A stretch of DNA of 31,019 nt from JBIOJM01 sp044450785 (lineage in GTDB: Bacteria > Planctomycetota > Planctomycetia > Isosphaerales > Isosphaeraceae), in the NCBI GenBank assembly GCA_044450785.1, contig JBIOJM010000083.1, positions 1 through 31,019 on the forward strand. Direction: 5' to 3'. A program made the translations under genes and the position numbers. Positions 14,189 to 23,124 of this stretch are shown one piece after another (positions within the stretch are counted from its first letter, which is position 1; each line of letters opens with the position of its first letter). The notes below the pieces were generated by a model. That model was not told the origin of the DNA. It did not search any database and saw only the letters and a program-made list of their open reading frames with translations.

Positions 14189-15448
14189 ATGTTTCGACGC
14201 ACTTCACGCGATCCTGTCTGGGCGATCATCCTGCTGGCAGTTCTACTGCGGGCGGCGGTCATGGTTCGAGGTTCCGGGCCGTTCGACGATCCTGACAATT
14301 ACGTCCCGCTGGCCAAGTCGTTGGCGACCGGAGCCGGCTTCATGCTCAGGGGGCGTCCCACTGCGTATCGTCCTCCACTTTACCCTCTCTTGCTGGCGCC
14401 CTTGATATCGCAGGGGGGCAATCCCTCGGTCCTGGGAATCGCATTGTTGCACCTCGCGCTGGGGGCGGGCACCGTTTGGCTGACAGCGGCCGCGGCGAAA
14501 GGTTCGGACCTCTCACGCGGACAAGTCGCGATCGCGGCTCTGGTTACGGCTTGCGATCCGGTCTTGGTATGGCAGAGCCGCTCCGTGATGACCGAGACAC
14601 CGGCGGCCTTCTTGATCGCCGCGAGCCTGGCCGCGCTCTGCCGGCTGGGATGGCGTGGGCCAGTCCTGGGCGGCCTTGGCTTTGGGCTCGCCGCCCTGTG
14701 CCGGCCGAGCGTGCTTGCGGGGGCCGTTCTCACGATCGCGGCCGCACTCGTCGTGAAACCGGGGGAGCCGAGGCTCCGCCTGGTGCGCGGCGGGGTGCTG
14801 GCCGTCACGCTCGTCATCGTCCTTTCGCCGTGGGTGATTCGCAATACCTGGGTCTTCGGCGAGCCGGTCTGGACGACGACCCACGGCGGCTACACCCTCG
14901 CGCTGGCCAACAATCCCGTGTACTACGACGAGGTGTTGAACGGGCCGCCGGGTCGCGTGTGGAGCGGCGAGGACCAGCGCTCCTGGTGGGATTCGGTCAA
15001 CCGCGCCACGAAGGGCATGTCCGAACCCGGGGCCGATCGCTACTTGAGGTCTCAGGTTTGGAAACTGGCTCGAGATCGACCGGTCGATTTCGGGCGAGCG
15101 ATGCTGGCTCGAATCGGACACTTCTGGAGCGTGGCCCCGGCCGCCTCGGTTTACTCCGGCCGTGCGCGCTGGGCGACCATGGCCTGGACGATCCCGCTCT
15201 GGGCCGCCGTCTGTCTCGGGCTCGTGCAACCCGGCCTCTGGCGCTGGCCACGGATCGCCGCGCCCCTGGTCGCAATCGGCCTGACGCTCGTCCACGTCCT
15301 GTTCTGGACCGACCTCCGCATGCGTGCACCCATCGTGCCGGCGATCGCGCTCGTGGCCGCCGGCGGCCCTTTTCTCCGGGTCATCAGCAAACATCCGGAA
15401 CCCGCGACCGAGGGGAAATCGTCCGGTCAGGACAGGTGTGTGTGCTGA
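14189..15448 (+). CDS. Membrane glycosyltransferase, GT39-like
   Basis: This protein has about 419 residues with around eight to ten hydrophobic helices. After the first helix comes SGPFDDPDNYVPLAKSLATG, then GFMLRGRPTAYRPPLYPLLL. This 'DDxxY...A..LA.G.Gf...g.p.ayrpPlYPl' arrangement is the luminal acidic loop and substrate region of the GT39/PMT-like family. A large extracytoplasmic loop (about 230-300) and a short cytoplasmic tail follow. A TTG at 14147 would give 14 more residues; the ATG at 14189 leads straight into the first membrane helix and is preferred. Its 3' end overlaps the convergent GT2-GtrA gene by 22 bp. It probably glycosylates an exported lipid or protein, with unknown acceptor. 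Confidence 0.75.
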   Translation: MFRRTSRDPVWAIILLAVLLRAAVMVRGSGPFDDPDNYVPLAKSLATGAGFMLRGRPTAYRPPLYPLLLAPLISQGGNPSVLGIALLHLALGAGTVWLTAAAAKGSDLSRGQVAIAALVTACDPVLVWQSRSVMTETPAAFLIAASLAALCRLGWRGPVLGGLGFGLAALCRPSVLAGAVLTIAAALVVKPGEPRLRLVRGGVLAVTLVIVLSPWVIRNTWVFGEPVWTTTHGGYTLALANNPVYYDEVLNGPPGRVWSGEDQRSWWDSVNRATKGMSEPGADRYLRSQVWKLARDRPVDFGRAMLARIGHFWSVAPAASVYSGRARWATMAWTIPLWAAVCLGLVQPGLWRWPRIAAPLVAIGLTLVHVLFWTDLRMRAPIVPAIALVAAGGPFLRVISKHPEPATEGKSSGQDRCVC

Positions 15449-16644
15449 CTGACTGGCTGCTCGCGGGGGAAATGGACGGGCCGGTTCTGATCCGGACGCC
15501 GCGCAAAGACGAACCAGCGCGCCATGGAAAAGCTGATGCCCGTCGCCGCGACGATGCCGACGACGGCCGCAGCCAGCCTGTGTCGCGCAAAGAACGCCAC
15601 CCGGCTGGGAAGGTACAGCCTGACCGAGAAACTCAGCGCGATCGCCAGCGCGTTCGAGAGCGCATACGTGAAGAACTGGCGGAACACTGATCCCTTCCGC
15701 GCGTCGTTGAAGGTCAGGCGCCGGTTCAGGGTGAAGTTCCAGACCAGCGCGATCGTAATCGACAGGGCCGCGGCGACGGCGAGATGCCATGAGCAAGAAA
15801 AGAACGCCGATTGCCGGGTGGCCAACCAGGTGAATGACAACAGCCATTGCAAGAGCGCGTAGAACGCCAAGTCGACGATCATGCCCGAGGCGCCGACCAT
15901 GCAGAATTGAACGAGTCGCGAGTAATTGCCGAAACGTCCGTCGATGAGATGCTTGAGCGGGCGCAGGTCCTCGAGACCAACCCGCCGAGTTCGGAAGCGA
16001 TCGTCGACGGCGACCGGTACGTCGATGCACCGCGACGGCCGTCGCAGCAGTGAGTCGAGAACCAAGCTCGAGGCGTTCGCCGCTCCGTCCTTGCGATCCC
16101 GGTCCCAGACGGATCGCTCGAGCGCGAAGAGCCCCGAAAAAACATCCGACGTGCCCAGGAACAACCGGCTGATCAAGCCGAAGCTGAAGCTTGATCCGGA
16201 CCAGCGAGCCAGGCGCGATCGACCGTGCCGGGAAACCGCGACGGCCAGATCAAATTCGCCGGTTCGTACCGGGGCGATCACTTGAGTGAGCGATTCGGGA
16301 GAATAATGGCGTCGGAGGTCCAGGACGACCAGGTGATCGCCGGTGGACGCGCGCAGCCCCGCCCGGACCAGTGCGGACCACTCGCGGCCCTCGGCGACCA
16401 CATGCGTCGCGAAATCATCGAGTCCGTCCTCGGGTCGCGAATCTCCCGGCACTCCATGAGACGGGGCCTGCTCAGTTCCCCTGGCGACGATCACTTCGAC
16501 CGACTCGAAGTTCCCCTTTTCCTCGAGGACCTCGCGATACTCGGCGACTTTCCGGCCGGGAACCGCCCCCGCCGGCACGAGCGGCAGGATCAAGCTGATT
16601 CTCCCCGTGCGCACCGTGGCTTTTCGATCCTCACACACCATCAT
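15427..16644 (-). CDS. GT2-like domain fused to GtrA membrane domain, catalytic motif degraded
   Basis: The protein has about 405 residues. Residues ~15-230 resemble a dolichyl-phosphate-mannose-synthase type GT2 domain, with the acceptor-side phrase DVFSGLFALERSVWD. The nucleotide/metal motif is damaged: VVLDLRRHYSPES stands where 'DADLqHpPE' is expected. Residues ~245-385 form a four-helix GtrA domain (FCMVGASGMIVDLAFYALLQ, then WNFTLNRRLTF), which typically flips polyprenyl-phosphate sugars. Two ATGs (16644, 16641) follow a GGAGGAG ribosome binding site at 11 nt; the first is chosen. The domain pair suggests work on lipid-linked sugars, perhaps supplying the two GT39-like enzymes in this window, but the GT2 half may be inactive. 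The 196 bp upstream (16645-16840) hold nothing recognised. Confidence 0.8.
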   Translation of the reverse strand: MMVCEDRKATVRTGRISLILPLVPAGAVPGRKVAEYREVLEEKGNFESVEVIVARGTEQAPSHGVPGDSRPEDGLDDFATHVVAEGREWSALVRAGLRASTGDHLVVLDLRRHYSPESLTQVIAPVRTGEFDLAVAVSRHGRSRLARWSGSSFSFGLISRLFLGTSDVFSGLFALERSVWDRDRKDGAANASSLVLDSLLRRPSRCIDVPVAVDDRFRTRRVGLEDLRPLKHLIDGRFGNYSRLVQFCMVGASGMIVDLAFYALLQWLLSFTWLATRQSAFFSCSWHLAVAAALSITIALVWNFTLNRRLTFNDARKGSVFRQFFTYALSNALAIALSFSVRLYLPSRVAFFARHRLAAAVVGIVAATGISFSMARWFVFARRPDQNRPVHFPREQPVSQHTHLS

Positions 16645-16840
16645 TCGAACTGAAGCTCCTCCGGTAATGCGACCGGCCACACCTCAAAGCAACGGTCGCT
16701 CAGCGAGGGTGAACGGAGTGGCGGATCGAGATGGAACGTCGCTCGAGACGCCGTCGTGGCGAAAACGAGGAATCAGCGATCGCTCCCTCGATATCTTAGT
16801 TCAGAGAACCAGACAGGGCAAGACGAGCCGGGCGCGGCTC

Positions 16841-17938
16841 TCAGTCGTCGCTCGCCGGTTCATCGATCGCCTCCTCGATCCAGCCGCCGCCGAGCACGAG
16901 GTTCTCCTGGTAGACTGTCACCACCTGGCCGGGGGTGACTGCGGGTTGGGCCTCCTCGAAGATCACACGAGCGCGTTCCCCAGCGAGCGTGGTCACGGTC
17001 GCGGGCACGGCCCGGTGCCGGGCACGGATCTGGGCCAGGCAAGGGACCGGCCGTTCCGGCCGGTCCCCCTGCCAGTTGAAACGCGATGCGATCAGGCCCG
17101 TCTTGTCGAGCGATTCCCTCGGGCCCACCGTCACGGTCCGGGTCAGCGGCTCGATCTCAACGACATACCGTGGGGCGCCCACCGCGATCCCCAGTCCCCG
17201 CCGCTGGCCAATCGTGAACGCCTCGATTCCGGAGTGCTCACCCAGCACGGTTCCCGCTTCATCAACGATCGAGCCCGCCGTCGCTCGATCGGGACGGCGA
17301 TCCCGGACGAAGGTCAGGTAATCGTCGCCGGGGACGAAGCAGATTTCCTGGCTGTCCGGCTTGTCATGGACCGGCAAACCATGCTCGCGGGCAATGGCTC
17401 GGATTTCGGATTTCATGAAGCCGCCCGCCGGGAAGAGGACGTGAGGCAGCAACTCCCGTCGCAGGCCGAAAAGGACGTAAGACTGATCCTTCGCCCGATC
17501 GATGCCCCGAGCCACTCGTGAGGTTCCATCATCGGCCCTCATGACCCGGGCATAATGGCCGGTCGCGACGAAATCGGCCCCGACCTGCTTGCCATGGGAC
17601 CAGAGCTTGCCGAACTTGAGCCAGATGTTGCAGACCACGCACGGGTTGGGCGTGCGCCCGGCGAGATACTCGTCAGAGAAGTAATCCTGGATCCGTGCGA
17701 AGTCGCGCTCGAAATCGAGGGCGTAAAACGGAATGTCGAGGCGATCGGCGACGCTCTGCGCATCGAGCGCATCGGCGACGCTGCAACACGTCTTGGCGCG
17801 CCGCTCGGTGTCTTCGGTCGAAGCTCCGGTGCGCATGAAAATGCCCAGAACGTCGTAGCCTTGTGCTTTGAGAAGCACGGCGGCGACCGAGCTGTCGACC
17901 CCGCCACTCATCGCCAGGACGACCCGTTTCCCCATCAC
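16841..17938 (-). CDS. mnmA: tRNA-uridine 2-sulfurtransferase
   Basis: MnmA (TrmU) adenylates and thiolates uridine 34 of tRNA-Lys, -Glu and -Gln. The 365-residue protein has the PP-loop SGGVDSS (11-17), the nucleophile region TPNPCVVCN (C100, C103), and the second catalytic cysteine in SQEICFVPGDD (C200). The middle (GIEAFTIGQRRGLGIA) and C-terminal beta-barrel follow the family. E. coli MnmA has its cysteines at 102 and 199, so C103 and C200 are the likely pair. The start is MM; the first or second methionine may be used. It is transcribed alone. The identification is secure. Confidence 0.96.
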   Translation of the reverse strand: MMGKRVVLAMSGGVDSSVAAVLLKAQGYDVLGIFMRTGASTEDTERRAKTCCSVADALDAQSVADRLDIPFYALDFERDFARIQDYFSDEYLAGRTPNPCVVCNIWLKFGKLWSHGKQVGADFVATGHYARVMRADDGTSRVARGIDRAKDQSYVLFGLRRELLPHVLFPAGGFMKSEIRAIAREHGLPVHDKPDSQEICFVPGDDYLTFVRDRRPDRATAGSIVDEAGTVLGEHSGIEAFTIGQRRGLGIAVGAPRYVVEIEPLTRTVTVGPRESLDKTGLIASRFNWQGDRPERPVPCLAQIRARHRAVPATVTTLAGERARVIFEEAQPAVTPGQVVTVYQENLVLGGGWIEEAIDEPASDD

Positions 17939-18051
17939 TGTTCCTCGCGCAAGTCTTTGTTACGCCCTTTCGGTTCTAGCCTGCTCTCGGGCCGTTGAAA
18001 CTCTTCACTCATTATCCCCAAACGTCGCCGTGGTCGCCTGTGCGCGGCTCA

Positions 18052-21000
18052 TCACTTCTTATTCAGGGCCGGCACCTCGACTCGCGGGGCCGAGTCAAAC
18101 AAGGCGAGCATGTCCGCGATCTCTTGATAGCTCAGGCTGTTGATAAGTCCCGCGGGCATCACCGAAACGCTGGATTCTTTCCTGCCGTCGATCTCGGTCT
18201 TGGGAATCGTCACCTTCGTGCCGTCGGACAGCAGGAGCACGAGGTTGGGCCCATCGGTCACGACGGGCATGCCATTGTAGACCTTGCCGTCGGAAGTGGC
18301 CACCGAGACCGGCTTGTACTGATCCGAGATGACCTTGGAGGGCTCGACGATCGACTCCAGGATTTCCACCGGCCGGAACCGGCTGCTGACCGTGCTCAAG
18401 TCAGGCCCGAGCCCTTCGCCCTTCGGGCCGAACTTGTGACAGTCGAGGCATTTGGCCCGTTCGATGACCTGCCGGCCGCGCTGGCTCGAGGCCGTCTTCA
18501 TGACGCCCGCGCTCAGGACCTTTTCCACCAGGAGCGGGAGCGGGTACGTGCTCTGCTCGGCGACCCCTGTGCCGGCAATGGGGTCACGTCGCCGCGGGTC
18601 CAAGCGGTAAAGAGCGCGGAGCGCGCCCTGGGCCTCGGGTCGAGTGCTTCTTCCCAGTTTCTCGATGATCAGGGCGCGGAGGTCCGCCTCCCTGCCGGCT
18701 CTCTCGTTCGAGCGGAGTCGTCCGTAGAGGGAGGTCAGGGCCGGCACCCACGGCGAGCCGGAATCCAGGCGGATCGCGCGGACCAGGACCTGAGTCGGGA
18801 ACGCGAATCGTTCGCCCTGTGCGAGATAACGCTCTCTTTCCGGCTGATCGAGCAGGCCGATCAACTCCTGGATCATCCTGTCGAGGTATCCCCGGAAACT
18901 GTATCCTGCCTCCCACTCGCTGGCCTTTTGATACCAGGACCAGAGGCGCTGCTTCGACTCTTGCGTCCAACCTCGTTTCATGGCGCGGAGGCAATAGGCG
19001 TCATGGATCTGGGCCTTGAGATCCGGGACGATGGCCTGATGTTCCAGGATCAGGCCGACGGCGCGGGGCTCGTCGAGGAATGCCAGCAGACGAGCTGTTT
19101 CGCGGTTGGCAGGCGTGTCCACCGTGGTGGAGAAGACGCCGAGCAAGATCGGTCGCAGCCGGACCGAAGCCGCTGCATCGGCTTTCCGCGGGCCGAGAAG
19201 ATAGGTCAGCTCGATCACGCGGAGCAGGTCGGCTTGCAGATCGGGGTCCAGTGGAGTCTGCAGGATCGCCGCCTCAGCTTGGAGGAGGTCCTCCTGGCGC
19301 CGTTCGTCGAGCCGGGACGCACGCACGATCGCCAGCAGCGATTCGACGAGAAGACGTGGCCGGGGCCTGGCGAGGGCGCTCGTCATCTTCACCAAGTCGT
19401 CGATCGGGCCGTGCTCGATCGCCACGCGGGCCGAGAATCGGATGAAACGGTCCGGATCATCCAGCAGCGTCACGAGCCTGGCGATGGGAATCGTCTCGGC
19501 CGGCTGTTGCATCAGGCTTTCGCACGCGTGCCGCCGGACAAAGGGATCCTGGTCCTGCAAAGCCTTTTCCAGCGCATCACGAACCGGCCGCGACGAGCGC
19601 TGGCCGAGCAGACCAACCGCCCGGCCGCGGGCCACCGCATCGTTGTCGGCAGCCAGCGCAATCAGCAGTTCATCGCTCGGCTGCGGACCGAACTGGCAGA
19701 GGAGATCCAGAGCGCGAACGCGCACTCGGGCCGCGATCAGACCAGCGGTTCCTGACGGCCGTGCCGTTTCTTCCAGAAAACGCTTCCATCGTTCCGGGTC
19801 GCTCCGCCGGATTTCATCGATCCGGCGCTGGCTGTAGCTTGCCAGCGGTGAATCGATGAAAATCGCTTCGTATTGGTCGCGGAAACGTTTCCTTCTCTCG
19901 GCGTCGGCCGGGCTGATTCCGCCGTCTTCACGATCTCCGTCGAGAGGGCGGTGCTTGGTCTGGGTCCAGCTCACTCGAAACAGACCTCCCTGGGTGCCTC
20001 GACCGCCGGTGGTGAAATAGACTGAGCCATCGGGGCCGGCTTCGATGTCGGTGCAGTTGAGCGGCTGGCCGCTGACCAGCTCGGTTGCGGTCGCGGCGTA
20101 CGAGGCTCCTTGTCGTTTCAGGTGAACGGCCAGAATCCGTCCTTGCGACCAGTCGCAGATCAAGAAGCTGCCGCGATACCGCGGAGGGAACTGGTTTGCC
20201 TGGTAGAACGTCACCCCGGTGGGACTTCCCCGACCGACGTCGAGGATGCCCGGGAGGCTGTCGACGTAATAGGGAGACCACTTGGCAGAGCCGTTTCGCC
20301 AGCCGAATTCCGCCCCGATCGGACAGTGATTCACGCGGACCGGGCGATACCAGGGCAGGCCGACGTCATACTCCATATCGGCGTCGAACGTGAAGAGCTC
20401 GTCATCGGAGTTGAAGGCGAAGTCGTACTCGTTGCGGAATCCCGCGACGACCCGCTTCCAGGTCTTGCCGTCGTCGTCGCTGCGGAGGATTTCGCCGCCG
20501 GGCGCCATGATTCCGGCCGCGTGCCCGCTCGGATCGTTGTAATGCGGCAGCAGCTCACCTTCGTACGCGATGTCGACCGGGCTCGCGGGGTCGATCGGCG
20601 ATTTGAGATGAGCGTGATTGCCGTTGTTGTAATAGAGCCGGCCGTCGGGGCCGAGAGCGACGGCGTGCGGCCCATGCTCGCCCATGCCGCCGGCCGCGCC
20701 TCGGACCAGCTCGCACTCCTCGAAAATGCCATCCTTGTTCGAGTCGCGAAGGCGGTAGATGCCCGCGCCTCGACGACCGTCGCCCACCGCGTACAACCAG
20801 CCACGAATGAACGATAGCCCCTGGCAGTTGCGCACCTGATCTTCGATCACCTCGCGGCGATTGTAACGACCATCCTTGTCGTCATCAATCAGGCGAGCGA
20901 TCGGGCCTCGTTCGATCGAGACGCAGGGCGCTCCATTCGGGTCGAAGGTGAAGGCGACCACGGAGCCTGTGACCTCGGGTGAGGCGGCCATGGCCACCTG

Positions 21001-21585
21001 GAAACCCTCGGGCACGCGGAATCGTGAGGCGGCATCCTGGCTGGCGGCGAAGTTTCCCCAAGGGGCCGTACCCAGCGCGCCCAGGTCGGCCGCGCGGGCC
21101 CATTTCGAATCGTCGAATCCGACCGTTGTCCAGGCGTCGCCGATCGGGACGGCTGCCGTGGTCCTCCAGCTCGAATTCGTGTGGATGGGCACCCCTTGAC
21201 CCAGGGGAAGGACGCCGCCCCGGAGCAGCAGGCCCGCGGGCCCGGGCGCTTCATTCGACGCGAGGGCCGCCAGCACGTGCGGACCGATCGCCAGCTTGAG
21301 CTCAACTTTCCGAGGCTTCGACCAATCGTTGCCGGTCGCAACTGCCTTGCCGTCGAGATAGAGCGTGAAGGCGTCGTCCGCCGTGACGTCGAGCACCAGG
21401 CGCGAAGGCTCTTTGACAGCGAACGTCTTGCGGAAGTAACGGCTCTCGGCGGGGGTCTCCCGGAGGCCCTTGTCCCTGGGATACCAGATCCAGTGCGGCG
21501 GCGTGGCGCCCTCCTGGCCGAGGGCCGCGGACGCCATCGCCAGAGCCATGACACACCCCAGGAGAGCGCTTACCTTTTTTCCCAT
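18052..21585 (-). CDS. Secreted PVC-type dehydrogenase with C-terminal haem domain
   Basis: This 1177-residue protein starts with a signal peptide (MGKKVSALLGCVMALAMASA, then ALGQEG). A galactose-binding-like/PA14-like beta region follows (about 30-220; WIWYPRDKG, RYFRKTFAV). Next comes a glucose/sorbosone-dehydrogenase-like propeller (about 235-590; MGEHGPHAVALGPDGRLYY, FDADMEYDVGLPWYRP). A helical HEAT-like segment (about 650-900) precedes a C-terminal single-haem cytochrome c domain with CLDCH at 1046-1050. The order matches the 'putative membrane-bound dehydrogenase plus haem-binding domain' proteins expanded in planctomycetes (TIGR02604/TIGR02603). It probably oxidises sugars or related alcohols in the periplasm, with unknown substrate. 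The frame is open 91 codons upstream, but the signal peptide fixes the ATG at 21585. It lies 13 bp after hisE. Confidence 0.9.
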   Translation of the reverse strand: MGKKVSALLGCVMALAMASAALGQEGATPPHWIWYPRDKGLRETPAESRYFRKTFAVKEPSRLVLDVTADDAFTLYLDGKAVATGNDWSKPRKVELKLAIGPHVLAALASNEAPGPAGLLLRGGVLPLGQGVPIHTNSSWRTTAAVPIGDAWTTVGFDDSKWARAADLGALGTAPWGNFAASQDAASRFRVPEGFQVAMAASPEVTGSVVAFTFDPNGAPCVSIERGPIARLIDDDKDGRYNRREVIEDQVRNCQGLSFIRGWLYAVGDGRRGAGIYRLRDSNKDGIFEECELVRGAAGGMGEHGPHAVALGPDGRLYYNNGNHAHLKSPIDPASPVDIAYEGELLPHYNDPSGHAAGIMAPGGEILRSDDDGKTWKRVVAGFRNEYDFAFNSDDELFTFDADMEYDVGLPWYRPVRVNHCPIGAEFGWRNGSAKWSPYYVDSLPGILDVGRGSPTGVTFYQANQFPPRYRGSFLICDWSQGRILAVHLKRQGASYAATATELVSGQPLNCTDIEAGPDGSVYFTTGGRGTQGGLFRVSWTQTKHRPLDGDREDGGISPADAERRKRFRDQYEAIFIDSPLASYSQRRIDEIRRSDPERWKRFLEETARPSGTAGLIAARVRVRALDLLCQFGPQPSDELLIALAADNDAVARGRAVGLLGQRSSRPVRDALEKALQDQDPFVRRHACESLMQQPAETIPIARLVTLLDDPDRFIRFSARVAIEHGPIDDLVKMTSALARPRPRLLVESLLAIVRASRLDERRQEDLLQAEAAILQTPLDPDLQADLLRVIELTYLLGPRKADAAASVRLRPILLGVFSTTVDTPANRETARLLAFLDEPRAVGLILEHQAIVPDLKAQIHDAYCLRAMKRGWTQESKQRLWSWYQKASEWEAGYSFRGYLDRMIQELIGLLDQPERERYLAQGERFAFPTQVLVRAIRLDSGSPWVPALTSLYGRLRSNERAGREADLRALIIEKLGRSTRPEAQGALRALYRLDPRRRDPIAGTGVAEQSTYPLPLLVEKVLSAGVMKTASSQRGRQVIERAKCLDCHKFGPKGEGLGPDLSTVSSRFRPVEILESIVEPSKVISDQYKPVSVATSDGKVYNGMPVVTDGPNLVLLLSDGTKVTIPKTEIDGRKESSVSVMPAGLINSLSYQEIADMLALFDSAPRVEVPALNKK

Positions 21586-21598
21586 TTCGGTTGTACCC

Positions 21599-21940
21599 TC
21601 ACGATGACCGTGTTCGAGATTCTTTCTCGGCAATTCCGCTGATCCCGAACCGCCGCGCCAGCTCGGCCTCGACCTCGCTCCAGCCGACGTCTCGATACCC
21701 GAGCAGAACGGCGGTATGGAACACGAGGTCGGCGACCTCTTTGACAAGGTGGACACGGCCGGGGTCGCCTTCCTCATCGCCCGCCTCGACGACCTCCGCG
21801 GCCTCCTCGACGATCTTGGAGCCGATCTTGGCCGCCCCGCCGCGCAGCAGGGTGGCAACGTACGAGGGCTCCTCGGGCGGATTGGCCTTCCGCTGCGCGA
21901 TCACGCCCATCAGGGCCTTCATGATCGATGACTCCGGCAT
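21599..21940 (-). CDS. hisE: Phosphoribosyl-ATP pyrophosphatase
   Basis: HisE catalyses the second step of histidine synthesis, hydrolysing phosphoribosyl-ATP to phosphoribosyl-AMP. The 113-residue protein has the all-helical MazG-like fold signature: RKANPPEEPSYVATLLRGG, then KIVEEAAEVVEAGDE and KEVADLVFHTAVLLGY. The acidic EExxE and ExxD clusters bind magnesium. The ATG at 21940 has an AGGAGG ribosome binding site about 10 nt upstream, and the longer frame to 22585 is antisense to trmB. It is a stand-alone hisE (no HisI part) and sits directly upstream of the PVC dehydrogenase, away from other histidine genes. Confidence 0.95.
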   Translation of the reverse strand: MPESSIMKALMGVIAQRKANPPEEPSYVATLLRGGAAKIGSKIVEEAAEVVEAGDEEGDPGRVHLVKEVADLVFHTAVLLGYRDVGWSEVEAELARRFGISGIAEKESRTRSS

Positions 21941-22030
21941 GACGCGACAACCTCCTGTCGAATTTCTGGAATCCCGCCGTTTCTTGTACGATAGAATAAC
22001 GTCTCGACCCGCATGCCTGGAAGGCGCACG

Positions 22031-22804
22031 ATGACCAGCGGAACGATCGAATACGAACATGGCGTGCCGATCCCCGGGCAGATCCTCCCCGAATCGGAGT
22101 GGGCCAGGACAGCCGTCAAGCGGTTGCCGGAGGCCGGTCCGCTCGACTGGCCGGCGATCTTCGGCCGGACTGCCCCGTTGGTGCTGGACGTCGGCTGCGG
22201 CAACGGCCGGTTCACGCTCATGAGCGGTCTGGCCCGGCCGGAATTCGACCATTTCGCGATCGACCTCCTGCCCGTCGTGATCCGGTACGCGACCCGGCGC
22301 GCCAATCAGCGCGGGCTGCACAACGTCCGGTTCGCGGTCAAGGATGCGCAGACGTTCCTGCAACGGTACGTTGCGCCGGCAAGCATCGCGGAGATCCACC
22401 TCTATCATCCTCAACCGTACCACGACCCGCGCAAAGCGCACCTGCGCGTGCTGACGCCGCAGCTTCTGGCCGGCGTGCACGGTGTGCTCCGCCCGGGCGG
22501 CCTGTTCGTCGTCCAGACCGACAACCCGGACTACTGGGCCTACATGACCCGGGTGCTCCCCTCGTTCTTCGAGTTCCGCGTGCACCCGGAGCCCTGGTCC
22601 GATGCGCCCGAGGGACGCACCCGGCGCGAGATCCTGGCCAGGCTGCGAGGTCTCACGATCTTTCGAGGATTCGGCATCCGCCGCGACGACCTGGGCCCGG
22701 AAGCCGCAACCGCTCTGGCCCAGACCCTCCCGCTGCCGCAGTTCCGCAGCCGCGGTCCGTGGTGCGAGCTGGATCGATGGGAGTCACGGGGGCAGGGTGG
22801 TTAA
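22031..22804 (+). CDS. trmB: tRNA (guanine-N7)-methyltransferase
   Basis: TrmB methylates G46 of tRNA. The protein has 257 residues if started at the ATG at 22031, which has GGAAGG six bases upstream. An ATG at 22013 would add six residues. The SAM motif is DVGCGNGRF (53-61), followed by HFAIDLLPVVIRYATRRANQ and the family-specific segment HLYHPQPYHDPRKAHLR, which replaces the usual 'fPDPWpKkrH.krR'. This replacement is a little divergent, but order and length fit TrmB. It is divergent from hisE, with about 90 bp between the start codons. Confidence 0.85.
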   Translation: MTSGTIEYEHGVPIPGQILPESEWARTAVKRLPEAGPLDWPAIFGRTAPLVLDVGCGNGRFTLMSGLARPEFDHFAIDLLPVVIRYATRRANQRGLHNVRFAVKDAQTFLQRYVAPASIAEIHLYHPQPYHDPRKAHLRVLTPQLLAGVHGVLRPGGLFVVQTDNPDYWAYMTRVLPSFFEFRVHPEPWSDAPEGRTRREILARLRGLTIFRGFGIRRDDLGPEAATALAQTLPLPQFRSRGPWCELDRWESRGQGG

Positions 22805-22806
22805 GG

Positions 22807-23124
22807 CTACTTGAAGATCTCTTCGTGCTCGCCGGTCCGGAAAAGTGTCAGCTTTCCGGGCGTTCGGATGTACACCAGGAGCCAATCCCCTTCCCCCCCA
22901 ACGTGGCACTCCTGGAAGCCCTTCCATTCCCCTTTGAGCGCGTGGTCTCTGTGGCTCCGAGGTAGGGGCGTACGGTTGCGCAACAGGTCAATAACCGCAT
23001 GGAGTTTTCCGATGCGATCGCCTCGCTTCTTTGCCTGCCGTTTCACATCTCGATCAAACTCCCTCGTCGTTTCCACGACCAGGGGGGGCGGCGGTTCGGG
23101 AGTTGGGGAATCAGGCTTTGCCAA
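22807..23124 (-). CDS. YafQ-family RelE-like toxin (mRNA interferase)
   Basis: This 105-residue protein aligns well by eye with E. coli YafQ: FDRDVKRQAKKRGDRIGKLH, then LPRSHRDHALKGEWKGFQECHV, DWLLVYI, and the ending LFRTGEHEEIFK. YafQ cleaves mRNA in the ribosomal A site. Its key residues have counterparts here: H61, H74, D80, W81, R96 and H100. The start is a TTG at 23124 that overlaps the end of the antitoxin gene by 14 bp, so translation is probably coupled. The 22-residue Pro-rich start (PTPEPPPPL) is longer than in YafQ. It is convergent with trmB (2 bp apart). The toxin looks intact. Confidence 0.88.
   Translation of the reverse strand: MAKPDSPTPEPPPPLVVETTREFDRDVKRQAKKRGDRIGKLHAVIDLLRNRTPLPRSHRDHALKGEWKGFQECHVGGEGDWLLVYIRTPGKLTLFRTGEHEEIFK

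Noticed and set aside
14513..16030. 505-codon minus-strand frame spanning the GT39-like gene and the GtrA region
   Set aside because: It is low-complexity Arg/Gly/Pro/His-rich and crosses two real genes in other frames.
17995..19755. 586-codon plus-strand frame opposite the haem dehydrogenase
   Set aside because: The minus strand holds the CLDCH haem domain and helical repeats; the plus frame has typical shadow composition.
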